Shown here one piece after another: positions 22,790 through 33,174 of a DNA stretch of 64,000 nucleotides. The DNA comes from Polytrichum commune (lineage: Eukaryota > Streptophyta > Polytrichopsida > Polytrichales > Polytrichaceae), in assembly GCA_950295325.1 (NCBI GenBank), contig OX485805.1, forward strand, positions 15,549,501 to 15,613,500. Reading direction: 5' to 3'. The first letter of the stretch is position 1. Every line of letters starts with the position of its first letter. A program made the translations under genes and the position numbers. The notes under the pieces were generated by a model. The model was not told where the DNA came from and did not search any database. It worked only from the letters and a program-made list of their open reading frames with translations.

Positions 22790-24130
22790 ATGGGAGCTTA
22801 TGACACTCTCAATCAATGAGAATTCAAGGAATTTCATGAGCCATGGCCTCATGGCTTTTGTGTAAAACAAGTCCCAAGACCCATCCACCGTTTAAGCTCA
22901 TATGCAACAATATTTTTCTTTCTCTCACCGGGAATATTTTCATGCAGATTTTTCTTTCTCTCGTCAGGAATACTTTCATGGGATGTGGTCCAAAACTACC
23001 CTCATGTAAACCCTAAAGGAGAGTGCTCATGACACTCTCAACCAATGAGAAGTCAAGGATTCTCAAGAGCCATGGCCTCATGGCTTTTTGGTGTAAAACA
23101 AGTCCCAAGACCCATCCACCGTTTAAGCTCATATGCAACAACATTTTTCTTTCGCTCACCGGGAATATTTTCATGAGATGTGGTCCAAAACTGCCCTCAT
23201 GGAAAGAGCTCATGACACTCTCAACCAATGAGCACTCAAGGACTCTCAAGAGCCATGGCCTCATGACTTTTTGGTGTAAAACACGTCCCAATAAGACCCA
23301 TCCATTGTTTAAGCTCATACGCAACAACATTTTTCTTTCTCTCACCGGGAATATTTTCACGAGACGTGGTCCAAACTTGTCCTCGTGGAAACCCTAAAGG
23401 AGAGTGCTCATGACACTCTCAACCAATGAGAACTCAAGGACTCTCAAGAGCCATGGCCTAATGGCTTTTTGGTGTAAAACAAGTCCCAAGACCCATCCAC
23501 CGTTTAAGCTCATATGCAACAACATTTTTCTTTCTCTCACCGGGAATATTTTCATGAGACGTGGTCCAAACCTGCCCTCGTGGAAACCCTGAAGGAGAGT
23601 GCTCATGACACTCTCAACCAATGAGACCTCAAGGACTCTCAAGAGCCATGGCCTCCATGGTTGTTTGGATGTAAAACAGGTCCCAATAAGACCCATCCAT
23701 CGTTTAAGCTCATAACACGCAACAACATTTTCTTTCTCTCACCGGGAATATTTTCTCGAGACGTGGTCCAAACCTGCCCTCATGAAAACCCTAAAGGAGA
23801 CTACTCACGGCACTCTCAACCAACGAGAACTCAAGGACTCTCAAGAGCCATGGCCTCCATGGTTGTTTGGATGTAAAACAGGTCCCAATAAGACCCATCC
23901 ATCGTTTAAGCTCATAACACGCAACAACATTTTTCTTTCTCTCACCGGGAATATTTTCACGAGACGTGGTCCAAACCTGCCCTCATGGAAACCCTAAAGG
24001 AGACTACTCATGGCACTCTCAACCAACGAGAACTCAAGGACTCTGAAGAGCCATGGCCTCCATGGCTGTTTGGGTGTAAACCAGGTCCCAATAAATAAGA
24101 CCCATCCACCATTTGAGCTCATAATACGCA
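22790..24130. repeat. Tandem satellite, ~195-bp unit, about seven copies
   Basis: The anchor 'TGACACTCTCAACCAATGAG' (or a close variant) starts at 22801, 23030, 23213, 23411, 23606, 23808 and 24011, giving spacings of 229, 183, 198, 195, 202 and 203. Each unit then carries 'CAAGAGCCATGGCCT', 'GACCCATCCACCGTTTAAGC', 'TTTCTTTCTCTCACCGGGAA' and 'CGTGGTCCAAACCTGCCCT'. The first spacing contains an internal partial duplication. Spacings of 183, 198 and 195 are multiples of three, so open frames of 100-124 codons cross unit borders on both strands (e.g. 23013-23360 minus, 23023-23397 plus). These encode repeated peptides and are most likely non-coding by-products. Confidence 0.92.
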
Positions 24131-24877
24131 ACAACATTTGTCTCTGGCTGGCCATGGCCAGGAATAGTGGAGGAGGTTGCAAATGTGGGCCGTGTAGGGT
24201 AGTTTGGGAACGGCAGCTTTATTTCACAGGCAAGGTATGGGCTGGGCTCCTGCCTTCTTTAAATTTCCTTTCCTTCTCCACACACACGAAGTACGTGCTT
24301 GGTAGCCAGTCAACTAACTTACCCACCAGCAGCCAGGCTCATCATAATCGGTTTGTAACCGCAATCCATAACTGCAACATAACTATCAACCATCACTTCG
24401 TTTGATTCCCAAAACATATATATATACATGCACTGTCCTCGCTCCCAAAACTAATTTAGTTACTGTTGAAGCATTCAAGTGATAACCAACCAACTCCCTC
24501 CCTCTGACCACACACACAGCGAGCCTCTCATCTGTCCAATCATCACTAAAAGCTTGACCTCGTACACACTCGTGGTTGGTTCATCTCAAAACGATGACTT
24601 GGATGAGAGAGATTGATGTTGGGGGTCTTAATTTCAAAGCTAATTTTGGAATCGAATAAACTAACGGTGGCTGTGTATGTTTCAGGGTTGGTTTTTTTTT
24701 AATGTTTTGGATGCATATATATAGGCACATTCATGTGCGAGAACTCTGTGTTCTGTGATTTCCGCCTTTCTTTGACCTCCGTATTAGCGATGAGATTGGA
24801 GTGCTTCTACTTGTGATAGTAAAGACATCGTTTCAGGTTCAACAACAAACACGATTGGTATGTATGGTCTATGTATT
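24131..24877. other. Unique-looking segment, no gene identified
   Basis: The low-repeat sequence contains TATATATATACATGCA near 24418, CA-rich pyrimidine tracts and a D1/D2-like tail. The composition resembles promoter or 5' UTR DNA, but I can identify no exon. Confidence 0.3.
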
Positions 24878-25008
24878 AGGTAATCGTTTTATTGGAACTG
24901 TTATCGGTGCAGAACCGGTTATGTCAAGGTGGCGAGCCCGCGGGCGAGCCAGCTTGCTTGACATAACCGGTTCTGCACCGATATATGGTTCCAATAAAAC
25001 GATTACCT
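24878..25008. repeat. 131-bp near-perfect hairpin
   Basis: Arms of about 53 bases: AGGTAATCGTTTTATTGGAA at 24878-24897 and its exact complement at 24989-25008, then TCGGTGCAGAACCGGTTATG and its exact complement further in, then GTCAAG. One short unmatched bulge separates the blocks. The loop contains GAGCCCGCGGGC. A transcript would form a long stem, as in foldback MITEs and siRNA or microRNA precursors. Confidence 0.85.
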
Positions 25009-25259
25009 GACGTAAGCGGTTGGCGTCTTTGTTGAGCCGCGCAGGTGACCTAAACAGTGAGTCACCTGTCACCATAACCGATTTAGATGATCATAACCGG
25101 CTGGGATGTCGAGGTTATCGTATGCAAACATGTGTGCTCAGAGCCAATCGTGTAGTGCCACCTCGGCAAACCAAAGCGGCCAACCGGTTACGTGATCAAT
25201 GAAGATGATTGGGACTCTTCACTTTGACCTCTCAAACTCTATGCATCTCTCATCAACTC
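25009..25259. other. AACCGGTTA-rich spacer
   Basis: A short inverted repeat (CAGGTGAC / GTCACCTG at 25043-25069) and several AACCGGTTA-type motifs shared with the hairpin arms suggest this is part of the same element. No gene. Confidence 0.35.
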
Positions 25260-25470
25260 AGTGATCGGGGAGATTCTTGGGCATAGTCGGTTGAGATCCT
25301 AATGTTTGCAAGTCCAACCGGTTATATGTTGATATCCTCCGGTTTTCCTTTATTAAATTAGGGCATATTCTATAAATTCCTCTAAAATGATCGGTGATTT
25401 TTGTGCAGTCTTGAACTTTGACCGATTATTTCTCAAACTCAACCGGTTCACGTGTAACTAATTGCCGGTT
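25260..25470 (+). repeat. Dispersed repeat D4
   Basis: The best D4 copy: 'GGTTGAGATCCTAATGTTTG', 'AGTCCAACCGGTTATATGTT', 'ATTCCTCTAAAATGATCGGT', 'TCTCAAACTCAACCGGTTCA'. Confidence 0.65.
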
Positions 25471-26708
25471 CTCCCTGGTCGTTGCATCAACTCCATTTTC
25501 GAAACATGAATTGTCAAACTTAACTTTTTGTAATTGTCAAGTTTTCAATAAGCGCCCCCCATTGTAATTCATAGAGTCTCCGAAAATCGTGAAGTTCCAC
25601 ACCTGTAGTCGTCATTTTGTAATTTGGGATGCCTAGAATAGATAGTGGCCAGGTGAGAGAGGAGACATGGCTCATAGCCGTTGGGGAGTTCAACGTGATG
25701 GAAATAGTAAGATTAAAAAGACACATATTTGGGGTTTTTTGGCAAAGGGTACTCACTGCACTCAAGTTTTTGTGTGCCAATCATCATAAATAGGTCAACC
25801 TATAGTATGAACATTGATTGGGAGAGAACCTTGCCTTTGGAAACCAATCACTCCAAATAGCACGCTTGTACCGCACTCAAGTTATCGAGAATGGGTATGT
25901 TTACCTTGTATGACCATTTAATGAGCACAAGAATCTTCACTTTGATAGTGAATAAGATGCTCATATGAGCTCTAAAAGTGCATGAGGATAGTGGCTACGG
26001 CCTAGACTTAGATTCATCAACCATCTCATACTATCTAGAGTAGACAAACCCATTTTTTATACCCCCCCCACACACAATCTCAATACATAGAGTCCTATTT
26101 GGCGTGATGGAAAAAGTAAGTCAAAGGGCACGGATTTGGGTTCCTTGAAAATGACACTAATTATTCCCAAGTTTTTGTTTCCCAATTATCGGAAATAGGT
26201 CGATCTATGTTGTGAATATGGGTTTGGAAAGAATTTGACCTTTAAAAATTTACAATCTACATTTTTTCATGTTAAACAATGTGATATCAATTTCCAAGTT
26301 TGTGGGAAAAAAACACACCCCAATATCACACACGCACTACACTTCATAACAATTAGTAGCAATGCTAGGGGGGGGGGGTACCCTTTGAGTACCCGCAATA
26401 TTACCTCAACAAGAAGGGATAAGTTTGCAAAGCAAGGGTGCATGAATGGATAATTAATCAAATATAGTAGCTTCTAAAAGCTATCAAGGAGGTTTCCAAT
26501 ACGTGTGTCGGGAGACTTTTCCCAAAAGTGCAACTACCTTTTTGACCTCACCAACTTTCCCGTTGCTTTATATTAGAACCATTACCACCACTTGGCATTG
26601 GTTTTATCGTAGAAATTGGCATAATTAATTCTAAGCATTGAATGTAGGTACCCAAATAGATTAAAAAGAGCCTAAGCAAAACTCAAAAGTAGTGCTACCT
26701 TTGCTCTT
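25471..26708. other. Intergenic, old repeats
   Basis: Contains a D1 fragment (25890-26040) and a segment at 26095-26240 resembling 25680-25840 ('GGCGTGATGGAAAAAGTAAG', 'AATAGGTCGATCTATG'), i.e. a local direct duplication. G and C runs at 26060 and 26370. No gene. Confidence 0.45.
25890..26040 (+). repeat. Dispersed repeat D1, fragment
   Basis: Landmarks 'TGACCATTTAATGAGCACAA', 'CTTTGATAGTGAATAAGATG', 'CATATGAGCTC', 'CATCTCATACT'. Confidence 0.6.
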
Positions 26709-26752
26709 GAAAGAGCATCAAACTGGCACATGCCGGTTTGATGCTCTTTTGA
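26709..26752. repeat. Short hairpin
   Basis: AAAGAGCATCAAACTGGC and GCCGGTTTGATGCTCTTTT pair with one G-U-type mismatch around a 4-nt loop. The stem is short and perfect enough to be a microRNA-like or foldback remnant. Confidence 0.6.
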
Positions 26753-27370
26753 GAAAGTCATTCCGGGCTTGCTACTTAATGTTATGTTAGGCTAAATTGC
26801 AAATATAGGTATATCTGTCTACTCTATTCGTGTGTTTCATATCGATTGAGAAGTGGACGTGTTAGGGAAAAGTAACTATTTAAGACCCATCTACTTTATG
26901 ATGTCCGGTAACTTCTACCAGCCCTAAGGGCCACTTCACACACGAGGCTGAGAGCCCATGACCATTACACTTCAAGCACTCTCATCGGTGGAAAAGGGCG
27001 GAGCCGGTCCAAGTTCGCTTCACACTACGCTTGAGGGACCAACAGAGTAAGTGAACGCAAGATGGATGTAAAGTCCACATGGATTCCTACGTGGCATCAA
27101 ATAAATCATGTTTCATGGTCACTTGGACTATTTTCAAAAACCACCTCTTGGAGGTAGGCCCAACACAAAATTGGGAGACCACGGCACTCCAAACGCTCGC
27201 AACCATTGATTTATTCTATTTTATCATGCGTGAGGACCCGCATGGATAGAAATTCATTGAAACATCATTTGGTTGAGGGCCCGGTCACATACAACTTCAC
27301 ACTACACGTGAGGGTCCGTGACCACACTACACGATGTTGGAGGTGTGGTGGGACGGCCTTTGGACACTTA

Positions 27371-27939
27371 GGGTCACTTCACACATGAGCCAAGAACCGT
27401 GACCTTGTAATGGTGAGGACCCTTGACTCTTATCCAAAGGCCGTACCATGGGTGTTGGGAAAGCCATTTTATGTAGTCTTTGGCCCTCAAGCATAGTGTG
27501 AAGTGAGAATGAACCATGTTGCGGGACCATTGCATATTTTGTTGGTGGAAAAAGAGGGGAGGATTTGGTTTAATATCCAAGTTTATCAATTTAAGATAAC
27601 TACTTGGTGGTGTTTGTCTGTCTTGGAATCTGCCATGCAGTTTGTCCTGAAATCTATCATGCTGGAAAAAATATTAAAAAAATCATGGTCTACCGGAATT
27701 TGTGTCAAACCCACCTCTTGGAGGTGGGTCTGACGCAAATTCCGGTAGACCATGCACCCTTATCCACAACTAGCCATGTAGGACTCCATGTAGACTTTTC
27801 ATCCACGAACTTTTCTTTGGGCCTTTAGGCCTTCACCTCCTAGTGTGAAATGAACTTGAACGGTCTCCACCTTTTCGACCAATGAGAGCTCTTACATTGC
27901 CATGGTCAAGGGCCTTCAGCCTTGTGTGTGAAGTGGCCC
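27371..27939. mobile_element. Nested Tourist-like element of the same family, inverted
   Basis: GGGTCACTTCACACATGAG at 27371 and its family inverse ending at 27939 (GTGTGTGAAGTGGCCC) bound 569 bp. TTA lies on both sides (27368-27370 and 27940-27942). Its left-end sequence (GAGCCAAGAACCGTGACC) matches the outer element's right end and vice versa, so it sits in reverse orientation inside its relative. Host sequence 'GACCTTTGGACAC' continues as 'CTTTCTTTTGGGCTCTCAC' after it. Confidence 0.87.
27684..27754. repeat. 71-bp hairpin inside the nested element
   Basis: CATGGTCTACCGGAATTTG at left pairs with CAAATTCCGGTAGACCATG at right. The inner stem ACCCACCTC / GAGGTGGGT closes a TTG loop; only two or three positions mismatch. 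It marks the centre of symmetry of the element. Confidence 0.88.
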
Positions 27940-28114
27940 TTACTTTCTTTTGGGCTCTCACAATTTCATGGTCACGGCTCTTGGCTCGTGTGTGAAGTGG
28001 CCCTAAGGTTATTGTCCATGGCCCGCCCACCCACCAGCTCCTCGTACTACACATTCTCCACCTGGATAGATAGATTGATTCCGGTTTCCGTACGCCAACG
28101 AAAAGCTAAGAAGA

Positions 28115-28141
28115 TACACACACACACACACACACACACAG
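28115..28141. repeat. (AC)n microsatellite
   Basis: Thirteen AC units. Confidence 0.9.
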
Positions 28142-28289
28142 CAGGAAAGGAGTGATGAGCTATGGTTATAGTTCCCATATATAGCTTCTTAACCTTAACC
28201 GCCTGGGCTTGCCCTCGACCAATGAGAGGGCCCCCATGAGCCCCCCCCCCCCACGCTCGGGAGTCGCGACTCGCTAACGGACACCTCCA

Positions 28290-28640
28290 CCTCGACCATT
28301 GGATGGGATCGGTTACTTGTTTCATCCGATGTGGTTGATAGTTGTGAATCGTGAAGATCCGTTTTCCAAAGTGTAGAAATCGGAGTTGGGATTCAAAAGC
28401 TATGAAGGTTTAAAGTGAAGAGAGGTTTTTTTTAATAAAAAAAATGTTTTTTGGAAATTAAAGTGATTACGTATTTAGGTTCGCTCAATTGTGTTTTTTT
28501 TATTGAGTTTGGAATGATGTGTTTATTCTGAGCACATCGTCCAATCTCATCGGACACATATATGTTTTTGGTGTTTGTGTTCAGCTGTAAGCTTTCTTCT
28601 CATTGACCGTCTTGTTATAGGTGTTTGGTTTTTAAGGTCC
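28290..28640 (+). repeat. Dispersed repeat D3
   Basis: Landmarks: 'CCATTGGATGGGATCGG', 'TTGTGAATCGTGAAGAT', 'GATTCAAAAGCTATGAAGG', 'GAGCACATCGTCCAATCTCA', 'TTTTTGGTGTTTGTGTTC'. The same order recurs at 47.15, 54.77 and 55.1 kb. Confidence 0.55.
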
Positions 28641-29214
28641 ACGTGCCCTATTGGCCCCGATTTGGGCACTTGCAATTCCTTATACAAATTTTGCTTGTTG
28701 GATTGGATCAAGAATTGTCTCATCTGGCCAAAGTTCTAAGGCGTCAAAGTGAAGAGTATCTTTGTTTCCAAGTGATTGCTTGGTAGGGCAAAAGAGGAGT
28801 GTTCCAAAGTAGTGGCACCTATCATCCATCCGTGTTGGAAAATCTGCCCCTATAAGTTTGTGGTTAATCCACTTTCAAATGCATTCCACTATACTAATCC
28901 AAGGTCTTTGAAACTAATTCCGGTCACTCAAATGTTATAAAATAAACAACCCCCCCCCCACCTACATGTTGTGTAAGGGTGCCTTTATTAAATGAATGAG
29001 AGATAGGCTCGCGTGCATATTATATTCTAATGGTCACATACATAATTTTACTCATTTGGCTCCCACATCTTTGTGAGGTTGGGAAGATCACAAGAATTGT
29101 GCGGTGCATATGACCACTTCCAAATTCAACATTGAATCCCATAGTCCCTCCCACCTCCATCCCGCCTCAAATATAGAAAGAGGAAAATGACTAAGCGGTT
29201 ATTGTGATAAGGTG
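28641..29214. other. Intergenic, nothing recognised
   Basis: Contains a C run (28951-28959). No gene or element ends seen. Confidence 0.4.
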
Positions 29215-29490
29215 GATGGGTCTTAAGCGGCCTTAATCAGGCCCCTAGATTTGATTGGTATGTGATTCGGTGAGGATCAAAGAGTAAAACGTCATCAAGA
29301 CACATGCTTAAAGAAAGATTGAACTACATCTTCAAATATTAACAACTACTCCACGCTCGATAGTGAGCATAATCATCGGGAGGTACAATGTTCGATTCGT
29401 ATTTGTTAGTCCAACTTGTTTTTGCTAATGCAACATGAGCTTTGTTGTGTAAATCTAATCGGTAGAAATTGGAGAACATGAAACACGAAC
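29215..29490 (-). repeat. Dispersed repeat D2, minus-strand copy
   Basis: Read on the minus strand it shows 'TAGATTTACACAACAAAG', 'GCATTAGCAAAAACAAG', 'CACTATCGAGCGTGGAGTAG' and 'GATCCTCACCGAATCACATA' in the D2 order. Confidence 0.65.
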
Positions 29491-29497
29491 CAAAGTA

Positions 29498-29946
29498 AGG
29501 TAGAGATACCATAAACCGTAAAAATAAGGTGATTCACATTGAAGATGTGGTCTTAAAAATCATGAGATAATTCTCCAAGATAGAAGAGAAGGATCCATGA
29601 AGAATGCAAGTTGTTTCATATTCATATTCCCTGTAAAAAAAAGTTCTACAATTTTTTTAAGTGGAAATTTTGTCAAACCCCCTACTCGTTCACTTGATTC
29701 TCCTTAAACCGAACACGGTAATGCTCATTTCCACACAAAACATCACCTAAACCGGTTAACTCATGAGTACATTCAACTGTGATTGATGATAGTCCAACAC
29801 TCCTAAATTTGGCTAAACTGACTGTAGTACACGCATTTCAAGCTGCCAACCTCACAATTATCAGTTTCAAAAATAACACTCCACTATAATAACGGAAGTC
29901 TATTGCACAGGTAGAGGGTAGTTCACGGTTTATGGTATTTCTACCT
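29498..29946. mobile_element. MITE with AGGTAGARATACCATAAACC ends
   Basis: The 22-bp terminal inverted repeats differ at one base (AGGTAGAGATACC / AGGTAGAAATACC, then ATAAACCGT). TA lies on both sides (29496-29497 and 29947-29948), a 2-bp duplication compatible with Tc1/mariner-Stowaway insertion, though the ends are not canonical Stowaway. 449 bp, no ORF. The internal part of the repeat resembles the CCGTTTATGGTATT ends of the 49.5/56.2/62.8-kb family. Confidence 0.75.
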
Positions 29947-29948
29947 TA

Positions 29949-31234
29949 GCACCCACACACCTTCTTACGTAGGCCCTCCCTCGCTCCGTACGGAAACGAT
30001 ATGAGTGATGGCTAACGGACCATCTTCAAGTCGGTCCTCAGACCAATATTCTTTTCCTCTTTGATTAAACCCTAGAACAGATGTCTATACTTGGACCAAA
30101 GGCCTAGTTCAATCTCTTCGCACCACATGTCTTTTGGTGTCTGTATCTATCCTCACTTCAAAGCCTCGCCAGATACCACTTAAATGTGAGGTGTCCACAT
30201 GAGCACACGTACCTCCCTCAACAAACAAAGCTGGAAGGCTGCGATTTGACTTACTCCACTCACAAAACATGTAAATACACATGCCCATGTAAAATATCAT
30301 ATAGTTTAGCAAGTCTAGTACGACTCGAATTACTACTGCTACTATTCTATTATAAAGACTGGCAGGCATCATACACACATGATATTCAAGTCCAGGTCGC
30401 TCCAGAGTCCAGACGGCAGAAGCCACGAAGGCATTGACGTCGCGTAATTAAGAAAAGCAAAGCATTTTTGCGGTATAAGATATAAGATATATATATATAT
30501 ATATCATCTTGTCTTTGTCCTCCTTCACAATCATTGACATCTGCTTGCCCGCTCTTTGCTCGAGTCTCCAGCTCACAAGATATTGCTGTGTCAAGATGCT
30601 TCCGCAGGAGCTTTGAATTTGCAAGGGAGCCATTGGAAGGCGGTTGGGTTGGAGCCAACTGAAACCGTTTGTGAGTGTATGAGGGTGGGGTGAGTTTGCA
30701 TGTAGGCCGCTCGCCCACTACATTCTAGATAAATAGTGGGTCGGCGGTGTTTTCGTAGACGAGCCGTCAACCAAACCACATTCTGGTGGCATGCTAGAAT
30801 GTGGAGGGTGGTGGAGATGTGCCGCTAGACTTTTCCGTACGTTCGCTAAAGCACGTTTTAATCTACATGTGTTAGTCGTTGAAAGATTCGAAGACCGGTG
30901 GTCTAGTACTCCATCCTTGGTGACTTGGGGGGGGAGGAGGAGGAGGTTAGCAGGTGGGCCCGGATTTGAGAAGATGGAAGTAGCTAGTTGGCATAGACGA
31001 AACCCTACCCCACTAGATTCCATTTACATTTGGGCGAGCTTGTCCTTCTTCCCACTACTATTTGGTGGGCAAGTGGTCTGCATGGGAACTCGCCCTCAAT
31101 AGGATGGCCGGTGCGTTGGCCACCCATAGTATGTTGGTTGGTTGGTTGGCAGGTAGGTAGAACTGTGTATGTGCCCACCGCCCCGTGACAATGGGGTGAA
31201 TATCGATGAATTTTCATTGATAAGTGAGTGTGTA
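29949..31234. other. Unique-looking GC-richer segment, no gene identified
   Basis: Several overlapping frames of 60-110 codons occur on both strands (e.g. 30386-30718 minus, 30791-31102 plus), with no motif or consistent coding signal. Includes an (AT)n tract at 30484-30503 and GGAGGAGGAGG near 30935. It may be a decayed gene or promoter region. Confidence 0.3.
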
Positions 31235-31590
31235 TTCGGTTGGTTTTTCTCCATTTTCTTCAACTTCTATTGAGTAGGATTACACGACGAGAGTTGTGTT
31301 GCATTAGCAAATCTACGATGAAATACCAACATAAATCGGATTGAGAATTGGACCTCTCCTAATTTAGTTATGGTTATTGGAAAGTGCATGTGTGTTGATA
31401 CCTTCGTTGAATACATGGGTCCTTCTAATTGTGTTCATTGTTAAGTGAAGAGAGTAGTTAATGGAATTTGAAAACGCAATTTAATCTCTTATAAATTCGT
31501 GTCTCTATGGTGTCCGTTCTTTGATCCTCACCAAACCACGCGAATCAAATATAGGTGTCACGCCGATTAAGAAAAGTAACCAAATAACAC
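31235..31590 (+). repeat. Dispersed repeat D2
   Basis: Landmarks: 'GTTGCATTAGCAAATCTACG', 'TTTAGTTATGGTTATTGGAA', 'GATCCTCACCAAACCACGC', 'AAGAAAAGTAACCAAATAAC'. Confidence 0.7.
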
Positions 31591-31909
31591 ACGCATGCCT
31601 TAAAGGGTTTTTCGGCACATGTGAATGGTCATAACATTACACAAGGGTCATTGACACGTTGAAGGTGGTTGTGGTTGTGATAGTGGCAGTGATTAATCAC
31701 AATAAACAACCACAATAGTGATCTTTTTAAATCACACTTGTCTTGTGCGAATCCTTGATGTTGTGGTCAATGGTGGGGTCAACCCTCTAAATCGCAATCT
31801 ATCATTGGTTTAGGTCTTGGACTTAAGAATCAATTGGTTGTAGTACCCACAAGCATGCCATTGAGGCAAGTTGGGCTAGCTAATTGGGTGAGGGGGGGGG
31901 GTTTAGGGG
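31591..31909. other. Flank of the transposase remnant
   Basis: Has a GTGGTTGTGGTTGTGATAGTG-like run and a G run (31889-31899). The expected N-terminal part of a Harbinger transposase could not be recognised here. Confidence 0.35.
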
Positions 31910-33174
31910 TTGGACACTCTATGTGCACAGTATGGCATTAAGTGGGAGTTCCATGGTAAGATACTTTCCCTAGGAGTCACTCTATTTGCTATGCAGAAAT
32001 ATTGTAGGCTTGTGGAATGTATTGCAAGAGGTGGTGTGTGGCATTTCTTGCTTGTTTTGAAGTATTCACTTGAGGAACCCGTCGAGAAAGATATTGTAAA
32101 ACATGTGAATGTTAATGAAAGGAGAGGGTTTCCATGTATGCTCGCTAGTTTGGACTGTATGCTTGACAATATAAAAATTTGTCCAGTTGCATACTAACAT
32201 AACATTATTCACATTCATATCAATGTTCTGTGGGACTCAAAATATTCCATGATATTCCCACATTCATATTGAATGTGAGGATATCGTGGAATCTTTTTGT
32301 GGAATATTGTCAATCCCATAGAACATTGGTATGGATATGAATAATGTTATGAGTGGGCATACCAAGATTGAAAATAATAATGATATACGTGTAATATTAG
32401 AAGCCATTTGTGATCAATCGCTTCATGTTTAGCATGCTTTTCTTGGCACTCCCGGGGGATGCAATGGTATCAATGTTTTGGATTGCTTCCCCCTCATCCA
32501 TGATAACTTGCAGGGTGAATCAAAGGATTAGAAAGATCTTGGGTTAACGTGAATTACTATCCTTGTTATTACTTACTTTCGGATGGAATTTATCCAAATT
32601 TGTTGTGCTTTGTTAAAAATGTCCGCGAACTTGAAGATGAAAAGGCATCTTACTTTACAAAGGCTCATGCCCCAATCACACCAAAGTTTCTGTCCGGTTC
32701 CAGCCGTGAAATTGTTGGGGATTATGTTGAGAAATCGATGTTGGCCCACCACCTTTCAGACTACTACAACTGGAGACGCTGACGGATGGTGTTTGAACTG
32801 GCCGGTGTGATCAGCCCCTCAGGACACCTGTCACAAGGACGTGGAGCGATATTTTGGTGTCTTGCAACAACAATGGGCAATTATTAGATTCTTTGCACAA
32901 AAGTTGCACACGTATGCTATAGCCAACGTGACGAACACATCCGTCATTTTTACATAATATGATATTAAATGAGGTGCTTGGGGAAAACCTTGAGAATATT
33001 GATGAGTGTAATTCAGACAACCCCTTCCAACATGTGCTCACTGTTGAGGGTCTTCAGCAAGGAATTGCTCGAATCGAAGGTTCCAATGAACATGTCTCCC
33101 TCCACGGCGACTTGAAAGGGCATTTGTGGGATGAGAGAGGACAAACTACTACTGACGGATGTGTGTTAGTGTAG
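31910..33174 (+). pseudogene. Degenerate PIF/Harbinger-type transposase
   Basis: Segments in at least four frame states follow the order of plant HARBI1/ALP1-like transposases. (1) 31955-32197: AMQKYCRLVE, then NERRGFPCMLASLDCM, where the last Asp corresponds to the first catalytic Asp, and CPVAY. (2) 32355-32531: VILEAICDQSLHV, a TAG stop at 32430 where the family has Trp, HAFLGTPGG, INVLD (second Asp region), stop at 32529. (3) 32549-32670: NYYPCYYLLSDGIYP. (4) 32829-32940: KDVERYFGVLQQQWAIIRF (catalytic Glu region). (5) 32959-33174: NMILNEVLGENLE and LHGDLKGHLWDERG, resembling the C-terminal helix. A foldback MITE interrupts it at 32198-32351 and ~145 bp of unrelated sequence sits at ~32672-32817. 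Function in the family: DDE-type cleavage and integration at TWA targets. This copy cannot make a full protein. Confidence 0.85.
32198..32351. mobile_element. CATAAC-type foldback MITE inside the transposase remnant, copy 4
   Basis: CATAACATTATTCACATTCA at left, and its inverse with few changes ending at 32351. The arms continue through CAATGTTCTGTGGGA and ATTCCATGATAT, so the whole 154 bp folds on itself. It separates the CPVAY motif from the LEAI motif of the transposase. Confidence 0.82.

Larger units (their letters stand above)
26928..28003. mobile_element. Tourist-like element, family T-A, interrupted copy
   Basis: The 19-bp ends GGGCCACTTCACACACGAG are at 26928 and, inverted, ending at 28003. 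TAA flanks both sides (25-27 bases past 26900, and 28004-28006). At 27371-27939 a second member of the same family is inserted. Without it the element is ~504 bp, the same length as the copy at 59785-61128 after its own insertion is removed. It has no transposase and is presumably mobilised in trans by a PIF/Harbinger enzyme. Confidence 0.88.

Noticed and set aside
23013-23696. Long open frames on both strands in the satellite array
   Set aside because: They encode the repeat unit over and over, exist on both strands at once, and break where unit length is not a multiple of three. Treated as by-products of the repeat.
29498-29946. Assignment to Harbinger by TAA/TTA flanks
   Set aside because: Reading the flanks as three bases gives TAA on the left and TTA on the right, which is not a duplication. 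A 2-bp TA duplication fits better.
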